Assembly (NCBI GenBank): GCA_028714175.1
Contig: JAQTMV010000017.1
Location: 1-39,704, forward strand
DNA length: 39,704 bases
Source of the DNA: Methylococcales bacterium
GTDB lineage: Bacteria > Pseudomonadota > Gammaproteobacteria > Methylococcales > Methylomonadaceae
Direction: 5' to 3'
The position numbers and the translations under genes were made by a program. Positions 1-7,972 of this stretch are shown piece after piece. Under the pieces are notes generated by a model, which saw only the letters and a list, made by a program, of their open reading frames with translations, was not told the origin of the DNA and made no database searches. The stretch's first letter is position 1, and the number at the start of each line of letters is the position of its first letter.

Positions 1-2
1 CA

Positions 3-71
3 GACGACTATAAAAATTATGTCCAGCTTTCCAATCGAGGTACTGTGCTCAAGCCCCGCGCTACCGACTAA
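3..71 (+). CDS. C-terminal end of an unidentified protein (partial)
   Basis: An open frame enters from the left edge and reads 22 codons to a TAA stop at 69-71. The residues (DDYKNYVQLSNRGTVLKPR then ATD) look like a natural C-terminus, but they are too few to assign a family. The gene would be co-directional with the metal cluster and separated from it by about 190 bases that hold the regulator promoter. It could still be a chance frame. Confidence 0.35.
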   Translation, partial: DDYKNYVQLSNRGTVLKPRATD

Positions 72-188
72 CAGCCATTCACCAACAAATTACTGTGCAT
101 AAAAAGACACTTGTCATAATGGCCGTTTGCAGACGAAATTATGGATTTATTCAGCTCTTCCTTAACCAACACTGGGAATGAAAAAAAC

Positions 189-205
189 ACCGATTGACAG
201 TCGGT
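189..205. promoter_or_regulatory. 17-bp palindromic operator upstream of the BlaI-type regulator
   Basis: The sequence ACCGATTGACAGTCGGT is an imperfect palindrome with the pattern ACCGA-n-TG-n-CA-n-TCGGT. It encloses a -35 box (TTGACA, 195-200). An almost identical site lies at 1687-1703 upstream of the efflux operon. The pairing of one motif with the regulator promoter and the pump promoter is what a BlaI/MecI-type repressor site should look like. Binding is inferred. Confidence 0.75.
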
Positions 206-222
206 TTAAAGATACTTAGAAT
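195..222 (+). promoter_or_regulatory. Sigma-70-like promoter of the BlaI/M56 pair
   Basis: A consensus -35 box TTGACA at 195-200 and a -10 box TAGAAT at 217-222 are separated by 16 bp. The -35 box sits inside the palindrome at 189-205, so an occupied operator would block RNA polymerase. The predicted start would lie about 35 bases before the ATG at 264. Confidence 0.65.
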
Positions 223-263
223 CGATCATTGTTTATATTTTAAGTTACTTGCGAATTGGTTTT

Positions 264-671
264 ATGCAGAGTTTAAAGCGTCCTTATCTAGGCGAGCTGG
301 AAATGGCAGTTCTTGAGCATCTGTGGTCACACGGAGAATTTGATGCCAAAGGTGTTTATAGCGCATTAGGAAAAACGCGCGGCATTTCTCACAATACCAT
401 CCAATCAACACTCGAACGCTTATTCAAGAAAAAGCTTTTAGATCGTCAAAAAATCAGCCATGCTTATGTTTATCAGGCGGTAGTAAATCGCGATGAACTC
501 ATGGGCCGCATGATTAATGATGTCGTCAAAACCCTATCAAAAAACAATTCAGATGGAATGCTGGCCGCTTTCGTTGATATTGCGGCCCGTACCGATGAAG
601 CTCATCTTGATAGACTTGAACAGTTGATTAATGAATATCGCTCAAATCGCGATAATGAACTGTTGTCATGA
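264..671 (+). CDS. BlaI/MecI/CopY-family transcriptional repressor
   Basis: A 135-residue winged-helix repressor of the BlaI/MecI/CopY family. The N-terminus shows the family pattern LGELEMAVLEHLW, then the recognition-helix stretch ISHNTIQSTLERLFKKKLLD, followed by a C-terminal dimerisation helix region. Family members bind palindromes as dimers and are released when a partner M56 protease or a metal signal inactivates them. ATG 264 is preferred over the in-frame TTG 249 because it places the protein at the usual family start. The stop overlaps the downstream M56 gene by ATGA, so the two are translationally coupled. The shared palindromes at 189-205 and 1687-1703 suggest that it represses itself and the efflux operon. 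The inducing signal cannot be read from the sequence. Confidence 0.9.
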   Translation: MQSLKRPYLGELEMAVLEHLWSHGEFDAKGVYSALGKTRGISHNTIQSTLERLFKKKLLDRQKISHAYVYQAVVNRDELMGRMINDVVKTLSKNNSDGMLAAFVDIAARTDEAHLDRLEQLINEYRSNRDNELLS

Positions 672-1633
672 CCCTCCATTTAATCCAGTCGGGGCTATTG
701 GCATTGCTCTTTTTTGCGGGTTTGGCAGCATTGTTGTCGGCGCTTTTATATCCTAAGGTCAGAAATGCTCTGACTCGGTTACCTTGCCAAATCAGATCTA
801 ATATTCTGACACTATGGCTGCTCAGTCCCGCTTTTATTGGACTCTTGTTAGCTTTTTTCGGGTTACTGCCTTCCTGGATGGATAGCCATGACATAGCAAC
901 CGAACATTGCGCCACCCATACGAATGGTATAGCGCATTTATGTTGGTTCGATCCTATTGTCCATTTTTCTGCTGCGATTTGGGTGGCCGGCATCAGCGTA
1001 ATAACGTCGGTCATGCTGTTTAGTGCCTACAAAGGTATTAATCTATTGATCAAACATTGGCACTTCCAAGCTACGCTCCGGCTTATCGGTCAACCGGACC
1101 GGCAGCGCGGTGTTTTTCGTATTGCCAGTGATCATTTTTTTGTTTTCTCTTCCGGATTGTTTGCGCCATACGCTTTTATTTCTTCACGGCTCATGGAGCA
1201 ATTATCGGCGAAACAATTAGACGTTGTGCTTGCGCATGAGCAGGCGCATTGTCAACGGCGCGATGTTTTACGGCGATTATTTTTGAGTCTGGCGGCCTTG
1301 TTTCATTTCCCCTCTACGCGACAACAGTTGCTGGGTGATTTGGAATTGGCGCATGAACAAATTTGTGATATCGCTGCGGTACAAAAAGTAGAGGATCGGC
1401 TTTTTGTGGCCGAAACCATTATTAACATAGCGCGCAAACTGAACACGCCGCTCCCGGAGCAGGACATAGGTGTTATTGCTTTCAATGGCAGTCATATTGA
1501 CATCAGAATTCAACAGTTACTGGAACAACCCAAGCCGGTGAATCGTTACGCCGTATTTTTTTCATCGCTCCTTTTTATCGTCTTTTTTAGCGGCGTACTG
1601 GCGTTAGCCATGCCGCTGCATCATTTACTTTAA
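668..1633 (+). CDS. M56-family membrane metalloprotease (short BlaR1-like anti-repressor)
   Basis: A 321-residue integral membrane zinc protease of family M56. The zinc motif HEQAH is at residues 190-194, and a downstream HEQICD stretch supplies the likely third ligand. Hydrophobic segments lie near residues 6-27, 48-70 and 100-120, and one closes the protein at about 294-317. BlaR1 and MecR1 are about 585 residues long because they carry an extracellular beta-lactam sensor; that domain is absent here, so the signal is not a beta-lactam sensed in the classical way. It is coupled by a four-base overlap to the BlaI-type repressor and lies directly before a metal efflux operon. The inferred job is to cleave or trigger loss of the repressor under envelope or metal stress. 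Confidence 0.85.
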   Translation: MTLHLIQSGLLALLFFAGLAALLSALLYPKVRNALTRLPCQIRSNILTLWLLSPAFIGLLLAFFGLLPSWMDSHDIATEHCATHTNGIAHLCWFDPIVHFSAAIWVAGISVITSVMLFSAYKGINLLIKHWHFQATLRLIGQPDRQRGVFRIASDHFFVFSSGLFAPYAFISSRLMEQLSAKQLDVVLAHEQAHCQRRDVLRRLFLSLAALFHFPSTRQQLLGDLELAHEQICDIAAVQKVEDRLFVAETIINIARKLNTPLPEQDIGVIAFNGSHIDIRIQQLLEQPKPVNRYAVFFSSLLFIVFFSGVLALAMPLHHLL

Positions 1634-1686
1634 CCTCCACAACTTGTAAATAAGATGGCTCGATTTAAAAAACGGCTGCATAAAAT

Positions 1687-1703
1687 ACCGACTGTCAGTC
1701 GGT
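1687..1703. promoter_or_regulatory. 17-bp palindromic operator upstream of the RND efflux operon
   Basis: ACCGACTGTCAGTCGGT is a perfect palindrome around its central T. It differs at only two positions from the site at 189-205 before the repressor gene. It lies between the M56 stop (1633) and the adaptor start (1846). A weak -35-like CTGTCA lies inside it and TTGAAT at 1712-1717 could be the -10 box, giving a leader of roughly 120 bases. Confidence 0.75.
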
Positions 1704-1845
1704 TTTGTACTTTGAATGCTTTATTCCTGGCATCGATGCCTTGTTATACCGGTGCATTCGCAAACTTGACCAAAGCACTCCGGATAAAAGGTGTTCCGAC
1801 AAGCAAGTGTTCAACGCTGGATCGATTAACTGCTGGAATTACCCA

Positions 1846-3396
1846 ATGAATTATTTACTAAAAAGCATCGTTTTTTTTACACTGGCTCTATTAATGGCTT
1901 GTTCGGATCAGACCACGGGAGCCGGCGATCAAAAACAAAAGCCTAAAGCATATGTTTTTACTGATTACAGCGATAAAACTGAATTGTTTGTCGAATTCTC
2001 AGCCTTAACGGTGGGACAGGCATCAATGTTTGCCGCTCATTTTTCTACATTCAGTGACTTCCAGCCTATAGCGGAAGGTACAGTCACGGTTATTTTGACC
2101 AGTCAAGATCAACCCACAGAACGGTTCTCAACCGATTCACCGTCTGTGCCGGGCATCTTTGTTGCTAAAGCAGAACCTAAATATGCCGGAAAACGGCAGT
2201 TAGCCGTTGAATTGACATCAAAAACGTTAACGGTTCGCCACGAATTAGGCGAAGTTCCGGTTTATCCGAATCTTGCCGCAGCCCTTGCCGCGTCAGGCGA
2301 TGAAAAGGATCACGGTGCAGATATACCCTTTCTTAAAGAACAACAATGGAAGGTCGATTTTGCCACCGAAGTCATTGGCCGTCATGAATTGCAAAAGTCT
2401 GTGCGGGCGTTCGGCACCATAAAAGCCTCTGCAGGACATGAAGCCTATGTCGGCGCTCCTACCAGCGGGCACTTACTGACTTCGGCCGGGGCGTTGCCGA
2501 AAGTGGGTATGCCAGTAGAACAAGGACAGGTATTAGCTTCATTAGCCGCACGCCTCAGTGGAACCAGCGATATGGCGCTATTGGAACTTGATGCTCAAAA
2601 AGCACGCGCAGCAGACCAACTGGCGCGCACTAAAAAAAATCGTGCGGAACTGCTCTTTCAAGCCAACGTCATTGCCAAGCGCCGACTCATTGAGGCACAA
2701 AGTAAAGCCCAAGTCGCCAGCGCTGAGTTAAATGCCGCTGAAAAACGCTTAAAACAAACGCGTGAGCAATCCATTGGCAGCACTTCAGGGATTAAGATTT
2801 ACGCACCGATCAGCGGCACCCTGGCCCAGGTGGCTATTGCTTCGGGCAGTTATGTTGAAGAAGGTGCCAAACTATTTTATATCATCGACCTAGAGTTATT
2901 ATGGCTGGATGCACGTATTGCCGAAGCGGATATTGCGCAACTGAAAACACCTGAGCGGGCCAGTTTTAAGGTTGACGGCTTCGACAATGAATTCCAAATT
3001 CAGTTAGGTGAAAACGGCAAACTGATTGCGTATGGTCAAGTGATTGATCCCGTCACGCGTACGGTGCCGCTGGTTGTTGAGTTTGAAAATCCGCAGCGGA
3101 AATTATCCGTTGGCTCATTGATACAGGCAAAGATCTATACTGATGAGAAAATACAGTCTATTGCCGTGCCGGAAACAGCGCTTATCGACGATAACGGTCA
3201 GGATGTGGTTTTTGTTCAATCGGGAGGTGAGTCGTTTCAGCGCCGGGTGTTACGGCTAGGCCTTAGAGATCGCGGTTACGCTCAGGTGATCAGCGGCTTG
3301 AATGAAGGCGAGCGCGTGGTGACGAAAGGCGCCTATCTGGTTTTTCTGGCTTCCTCATCGCCTGCACAGTTAGGTGCTCATGGCCATGCGCATTAG
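1846..3396 (+). CDS. RND efflux periplasmic adaptor (CzcB/CusB-like lipoprotein)
   Basis: A 516-residue membrane-fusion protein linking an inner-membrane RND pump to its outer-membrane channel. ATG 1846 is chosen because it gives a lipoprotein signal peptide with lipobox L-M-A-C (Cys19). The longer frame from 1705 would add 47 residues without signal character and would start next to the operator. After the lipobox there is an extra N-terminal domain of about 120 residues, typical of heavy-metal CzcB-type adaptors. Then come a barrel-sandwich/lipoyl half (about 185-235), a helical hairpin rich in Ala, Lys and Glu (about 245-305), the second lipoyl half, and a beta-barrel and membrane-proximal domain. 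Its stop is 13 bases before the pump ATG at 3409. The transported metal is not readable. Confidence 0.9.
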   Translation: MNYLLKSIVFFTLALLMACSDQTTGAGDQKQKPKAYVFTDYSDKTELFVEFSALTVGQASMFAAHFSTFSDFQPIAEGTVTVILTSQDQPTERFSTDSPSVPGIFVAKAEPKYAGKRQLAVELTSKTLTVRHELGEVPVYPNLAAALAASGDEKDHGADIPFLKEQQWKVDFATEVIGRHELQKSVRAFGTIKASAGHEAYVGAPTSGHLLTSAGALPKVGMPVEQGQVLASLAARLSGTSDMALLELDAQKARAADQLARTKKNRAELLFQANVIAKRRLIEAQSKAQVASAELNAAEKRLKQTREQSIGSTSGIKIYAPISGTLAQVAIASGSYVEEGAKLFYIIDLELLWLDARIAEADIAQLKTPERASFKVDGFDNEFQIQLGENGKLIAYGQVIDPVTRTVPLVVEFENPQRKLSVGSLIQAKIYTDEKIQSIAVPETALIDDNGQDVVFVQSGGESFQRRVLRLGLRDRGYAQVISGLNEGERVVTKGAYLVFLASSSPAQLGAHGHAH

Positions 3397-3408
3397 GGGT
3401 TGCAGATA

Positions 3409-6400
3409 ATGATTGCACACACCATTGCCTGGTCGTTAAAAAATCGTCTGTTTGTTCTGGTAGGTTCTGCTTTGCTGCTGCTGTGGGGTATTTACGAAAC
3501 CCAACGTATGCCGGTGGATGTCTTGCCGGATTTAACGGCACCCACCGTTACTGTCATCAGCGAAGCACACGGCATGGCGCCCGGCAAAGTCGAGCGACTG
3601 ATTACCTTTCCTATTGAAACCGCGTTGAATGGAGCGGCCGGGGTGCGCCGTGTGCGTTCCAATTCCGATGTGGGATTGGCGGTCATCATTGTTGAATTCG
3701 ATTGGAACACCGATATATATCAAGCGCGTCAGATTGTCGCCGAAAAATTGCAACTGGCTCGCAGCAGTCTTCCTCCCACTATTGCAAACCCCGTGCTGGC
3801 CCCCATTGCCTCTGTGATGGGAGAGATATTATTTATTGCTTTAGAGTCGGACCAACATGATAGCTTAACACTTAAAACCACAGCGGACTGGGTAGTTAGA
3901 CGGCGGCTTCTGGCAACACCGGGTGTTGCTGAAGTTATCCCTATTGGGGGTGATACCAAACAGTACCAGGTTCAGGTTAAACCAGAACGTTTAGCCGCTT
4001 ACAGCCTTACTTTAACTGACGTTGTTAATGCTGTTCGGGACAGTAACAGGAATGCCTCTGCGGGCTTTTACACGGTTTCAGGTCAAGAGTATTTAATTCA
4101 GGGTATCGGTAGAATTCAACACCTGGACGATATTAATGAAATTGTCGTGGCACAACGAAACGGTCAGCCTGTGCTCGTTCGGCATATTGCGGACATTAAG
4201 ATAGGCGCGGCGCTTAAACGCGGCACCGGGTCGCACAACGGCAAACCTGCGGTTATCTTGGGTGTACTCAAACAACCGGGGGTGAATACCCTGGAATTAA
4301 CCCAACGGCTGGACGATGTATTAGCGAATATTCAAAGCTCTTTATCGAAAGGCATGGTATTGGATGCCAATATATTCAGACAAGCTGATTTTATCGCGGT
4401 CTCGGTCGGCAACTTGCTGGATGCGCTGCGAGACGGGGCGATTCTGGTGGTTCTTATACTTTATGTGTTCCTGATGAGCGGACGAGCGACGTTAATCACC
4501 CTGCTGGCCATTCCACTGTCGATGATCGCGGCCATCCTGGCGATGAAGGCCATGGGAGCAACCATTAATACCATGACTTTGGGCGGGTTGGCTATCGCCT
4601 TGGGCGCTTTGGTGGATGATGCCATCATTGTCGTCGAAAATTCAGTCAGGCGCATGCGGGAAAATATGCGCCTACCGGAACCAATGCGTACCCCGGTTAA
4701 TACCCTGGTGTTCAACGCCTGTCATGAAATTCTGGGGTCCATCGTTTTTGCCACCTTAATTATCATGCTGGTTTTTTTGCCGTTGTTTTTTCTCAGTGGT
4801 GTCGAAGGACGGTTATTACAACCGTTAGGGTTCGCCTATATCATAGCCATTGCAACATCGTTGGTGGTCGCGGTAACCGTAACGCCAGCGCATTGTAGCT
4901 TCTTGCTGCCGGCTTCTCACGTTATTCGCGAGGATAAAGAAAGCCGTTTGGTGATTTGGTTAAAGCAACGGTATCTGCCTTTACTGGAGGGGACTTTACA
5001 GCACTGGAAAATCATCAGTGTACTTTCGGTGGCAGGCCTAACCGTGGCTTTGATTGCGCTGGGGTTCTCAGGGCGTGCTTTTTTACCTGAGTTTAATGAA
5101 GGCAGCTTAACCATCAGCGCCATCACCTTACCGGGAACTTCTTTGCAGCAATCGGACCAACTGGCGCAGCGTGTGGAAGAAATTATTTTGCAACAACCGG
5201 AAGCCGTCTCGACAGCCAGACGCACGGGGCGTGCGGAATTAGACCCGCATGCGCAACAGGTATTTGCTTCGGAAATCGATGTGAGTTTAAAAATGCAAGA
5301 ACGCAGTAAGGACGAATTCCTGTCCGCCTTGAGAACTTCTTTGACGGCCGTACCCGGTATGGCGATTGTCATTGGACAGCCCATTTCCCATCGTATCGAT
5401 CACATGTTGTCAGGCACGCGGGCCAATATTGCCATCAAGATATTCGGCCAGGACTTATTCGAATTACGGCGTTTGGCCAATCAAATTAAAACCCTCACCA
5501 CCCAAGTGCGAGGCGCTGTAGACGTATCGATCGATAATCCCGCCGATTTGCCGTTCCTGGATATCAAGTTCGATAGAAAAGCGATTGCCCGTTATGGGCT
5601 GAGTATCGACACTGTATCGGAAGCGATTGAAACTGCTTTTGCCGGTCGAGCCGTATCGAGCATTATGGAAAACATCGGGAGTTTTGATTTGGTCGTCCGC
5701 TACGGCACCGGTGCTTTGGAGAATTTAGACACCATTCGTTCCACGCTCATCATGACCGCTTCCGGTGCGCAATTGCCTTTACATGCCTTAGCAGATATTC
5801 GTAAAACGCGAGGCCCAAACACCATTAGTCGTGAAAATGCACAACGCAAAATTGTGGTCATGGCTAATGTTGCCGAACGCGACCTTGCCGGTGTGGTCAA
5901 TGATATCCGCGCGGGAATCAACCAAAACGTCAGCCTTCCCAGTGGCTATCATGTTGAATATGGCGGGCAGTTTGAAAGCGCGGAACAAGCCGCCAGAACC
6001 TTATTCATTATTGGCTTTATCGTCATTATGGGTATTTTTTTACTGCTTTTTGTCGCCTTTCATTCAGCGGGTGATGCCTTATTGGTGATGCTGAATTTGC
6101 CTCTGGCGCTTATCGGCGGCGTGATCGGAATTTATATTTCCGGCGGCATATTATCCGTGGCATCCATTATCGGTTTTATTACCCTGTTTGGTATCGCGAC
6201 CCGTAACGGTGTCATGATGATCAGTCACATTCACCATCTGGTTGAAAATGGGGGTGTCAGTGATTTATACAGTGCCGTTAAACAAGGTGCTCTCGAACTT
6301 TTGTCACCCATCCTGATGACGGCCTTGGCGACGGGGATTGCACTGGTTCCTTTAGCGCTAAGCGGCGGAGAACCCGGCAGTGAAATTCAGGCACCGATGG

Positions 6401-6525
6401 CCATCGTTATTCTGTTCGGTTTATTGACCTCGACAGCCCTTAACATGCTGGTGATCCCCGCTTTGTATTTACGCTTTGGTTCAATGCGGAATGCGCTCAA
6501 CATCAACAAAGGCGACACACCATGA
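3409..6525 (+). CDS. Heavy-metal RND efflux pump (CzcA/CusA family)
   Basis: A 1038-residue inner-membrane proton-driven RND pump. It begins with a transmembrane helix followed by the porter-domain pattern around ERLITFPIETALNG, typical of the heavy-metal branch. Transmembrane helix 4 carries a proton-relay segment, LGALVDDAIIVVEN, near residue 400, with two adjacent Asp residues. The Czc/Cus subclasses I know have only one acidic residue at this spot in motifs such as D-G-A or D-A-A, so the metal subclass is uncertain. Two six-helix halves and two large periplasmic loops fit the full family length. ATG 3409 is preferred over TTG 3400 because AGGGGT lies at a suitable spacing before it. It works with the adaptor upstream and the TolC-family gene at 7973. 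Confidence 0.92.
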   Translation: MIAHTIAWSLKNRLFVLVGSALLLLWGIYETQRMPVDVLPDLTAPTVTVISEAHGMAPGKVERLITFPIETALNGAAGVRRVRSNSDVGLAVIIVEFDWNTDIYQARQIVAEKLQLARSSLPPTIANPVLAPIASVMGEILFIALESDQHDSLTLKTTADWVVRRRLLATPGVAEVIPIGGDTKQYQVQVKPERLAAYSLTLTDVVNAVRDSNRNASAGFYTVSGQEYLIQGIGRIQHLDDINEIVVAQRNGQPVLVRHIADIKIGAALKRGTGSHNGKPAVILGVLKQPGVNTLELTQRLDDVLANIQSSLSKGMVLDANIFRQADFIAVSVGNLLDALRDGAILVVLILYVFLMSGRATLITLLAIPLSMIAAILAMKAMGATINTMTLGGLAIALGALVDDAIIVVENSVRRMRENMRLPEPMRTPVNTLVFNACHEILGSIVFATLIIMLVFLPLFFLSGVEGRLLQPLGFAYIIAIATSLVVAVTVTPAHCSFLLPASHVIREDKESRLVIWLKQRYLPLLEGTLQHWKIISVLSVAGLTVALIALGFSGRAFLPEFNEGSLTISAITLPGTSLQQSDQLAQRVEEIILQQPEAVSTARRTGRAELDPHAQQVFASEIDVSLKMQERSKDEFLSALRTSLTAVPGMAIVIGQPISHRIDHMLSGTRANIAIKIFGQDLFELRRLANQIKTLTTQVRGAVDVSIDNPADLPFLDIKFDRKAIARYGLSIDTVSEAIETAFAGRAVSSIMENIGSFDLVVRYGTGALENLDTIRSTLIMTASGAQLPLHALADIRKTRGPNTISRENAQRKIVVMANVAERDLAGVVNDIRAGINQNVSLPSGYHVEYGGQFESAEQAARTLFIIGFIVIMGIFLLLFVAFHSAGDALLVMLNLPLALIGGVIGIYISGGILSVASIIGFITLFGIATRNGVMMISHIHHLVENGGVSDLYSAVKQGALELLSPILMTALATGIALVPLALSGGEPGSEIQAPMAIVILFGLLTSTALNMLVIPALYLRFGSMRNALNINKGDTP

Positions 6526-6607
6526 TCAAATTATTGACGCGCTTTAGCATTAAGTTATAGCCATCAAGTCGATAGTATTCAATAACTGGAAACAGGATTT
6601 TTTAACT

Positions 6608-7309
6608 ATGATACCAGCAATACAACGACTCGCCTGGCTGATTGGCTTGCCGTTCCTTTTATGTCTCCTGAGCCCCAGTGTCTTGGCTCATGGCGTTGAC
6701 GCGAATACCGAACGTTTTTTTTTGGCTAATCAGGGCATCGCCATTGGGCCTTTTCTTTATATCGGCGCCAAGCACATGGTGACGGGGTACGATCACCTGC
6801 TTTTTCTGATTGGCGTGATTTTCTTTCTGTTCCGCACCCGGGATGTGCTGGTTTATGTCAGCTTGTTTACCTTGGGGCATAGCTTGACGCTATTGTTCGG
6901 CGTCTTGAACAACATGACAGTTAATCCTTATCTGATCGATGCCATTATTGGACTTTCCATTGTCTACAAAGGCTTCGATAACCTGGGCGGTTTTCGTCGC
7001 TTGTTCGGTTTTCAGCCGAATACAAAAATCGCGGTGATGGTTTTTGGCTTGTTTCACGGCTTTGGACTCGCCACCAAATTGCAGGACTTTTCACTGCCGC
7101 AAGCGGAGTTATGGAAAAATTTATTGGCTTTCAATGTCGGGGTGGAAATAGGCCAGTTTGTTGCCTTATTGTTTATCTTGATTGCGCTCGATTTTTGGCG
7201 CAGGTACAAGAGTTATTATTCCTTTTCGACGGCCACCAATACGCTGTTAATGACGGGCGGCCTGATTCTGTTCGGCTACCAGATAACCGGCTATTTAATT
7301 AACGCATAA
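6608..7309 (+). CDS. HupE/UreJ-family membrane protein
   Basis: A 233-residue polytopic membrane protein. An N-terminal signal-like helix is followed by the family core: KHMVTGYDHLLFL near residue 55, TLGHSLTLLFG near 87, and FGLFHGFGLATKL near 145. The conserved His and Asp residues inside helices suggest metal handling. HupE and UreJ relatives are linked with nickel or cobalt uptake or supply, but here the gene sits between an RND pump and its partner proteins, so a role in metal efflux or sensing is more likely. That role is inferred. It is spaced 82 bases from the pump gene and 4 bases from the next gene. Confidence 0.85.
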   Translation: MIPAIQRLAWLIGLPFLLCLLSPSVLAHGVDANTERFFLANQGIAIGPFLYIGAKHMVTGYDHLLFLIGVIFFLFRTRDVLVYVSLFTLGHSLTLLFGVLNNMTVNPYLIDAIIGLSIVYKGFDNLGGFRRLFGFQPNTKIAVMVFGLFHGFGLATKLQDFSLPQAELWKNLLAFNVGVEIGQFVALLFILIALDFWRRYKSYYSFSTATNTLLMTGGLILFGYQITGYLINA

Positions 7310-7313
7310 ACTC

Positions 7314-7913
7314 ATGAATGACATCAATCCCCCCGTTCCATCACTCAAATCTTTGATCATCGCCAGTATTTTTGCAACGCTTTTGGCTACCCTTATTTTA
7401 ATATCGGCGGTACTGCCTGCAGAATACGGTATTGACCCTACCGGATTGGGGAAAATGATGGGCTTAACCGCCTTGTCGGCGCAAACCAAAGCTACGAGTC
7501 AACCGCTCGCCATCACTTGTCCGGTTCTGCCGCCGCAAGCCTCTAACCAGGCCTCAGGCTCGACTGGGACTACTCAAAAGCAACCACAACCTCAGTGGCA
7601 AGATTCGGTCAAAATAAGGGTGCCTGCCGGCAAAGGCCTGGAATATAAATTCCATCTACTGAAAGGCGCAGCGCTGGAGTATTCATGGGCTACTGACGGA
7701 GCCAAACTCTATTTTGATTTTCATGGTGAACCCAAGGGTGATAAAACCGGCTACTTCAAAAGCTTTAAGGAAAGTACCGATAATCAATCCAACGGTACTT
7801 TGACGGCCCCCTTCGAAGGTCCTCACGGCTGGTATTGGGAAAACAAAACCCGAGAGCCAGTGACTATCATCCTGAACACTAAAGGTTCCTATCGGATTTT
7901 AGGTTTAATGTAA
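7314..7913 (+). CDS. Small membrane-anchored periplasmic protein of the efflux operon
   Basis: A 199-residue protein with one N-terminal transmembrane helix (about residues 12-34) and a periplasmic domain. The linker, about residues 70-95, is rich in Pro, Gln, Ser and Thr. The globular C-terminal part (about 100-199) has many aromatic residues, with GAALEYSWATDG, a YFDFHGEP stretch and GPHGWYWENKT. I recall similar proteins annotated only as transmembrane anchor proteins beside HupE-like and Czc-like genes; no function is known to me. It lies 4 bases after the HupE-like gene, so the two are likely co-translated. His, Asp and Glu residues in the domain could bind metal, but no clear site is visible. 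Confidence 0.75.
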   Translation: MNDINPPVPSLKSLIIASIFATLLATLILISAVLPAEYGIDPTGLGKMMGLTALSAQTKATSQPLAITCPVLPPQASNQASGSTGTTQKQPQPQWQDSVKIRVPAGKGLEYKFHLLKGAALEYSWATDGAKLYFDFHGEPKGDKTGYFKSFKESTDNQSNGTLTAPFEGPHGWYWENKTREPVTIILNTKGSYRILGLM

Positions 7914-7972
7914 TAGTGTTTTTCTTATCGTTTATCTATAGCGCGGCCATAAAACCGCATTGAGTTTACCTT

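Noticed and set aside
1655..1849. 64-residue plus-strand frame
   Set aside because: It spans the operator at 1687-1703 and the leader of the adaptor gene, and has no recognisable family features.
6523..6561. 12-codon frame starting in the pump stop (MIKLLTRFSIKL)
   Set aside because: It is very short, has no family match and lies in an intergenic gap; it probably only reflects the ATGA overlap.
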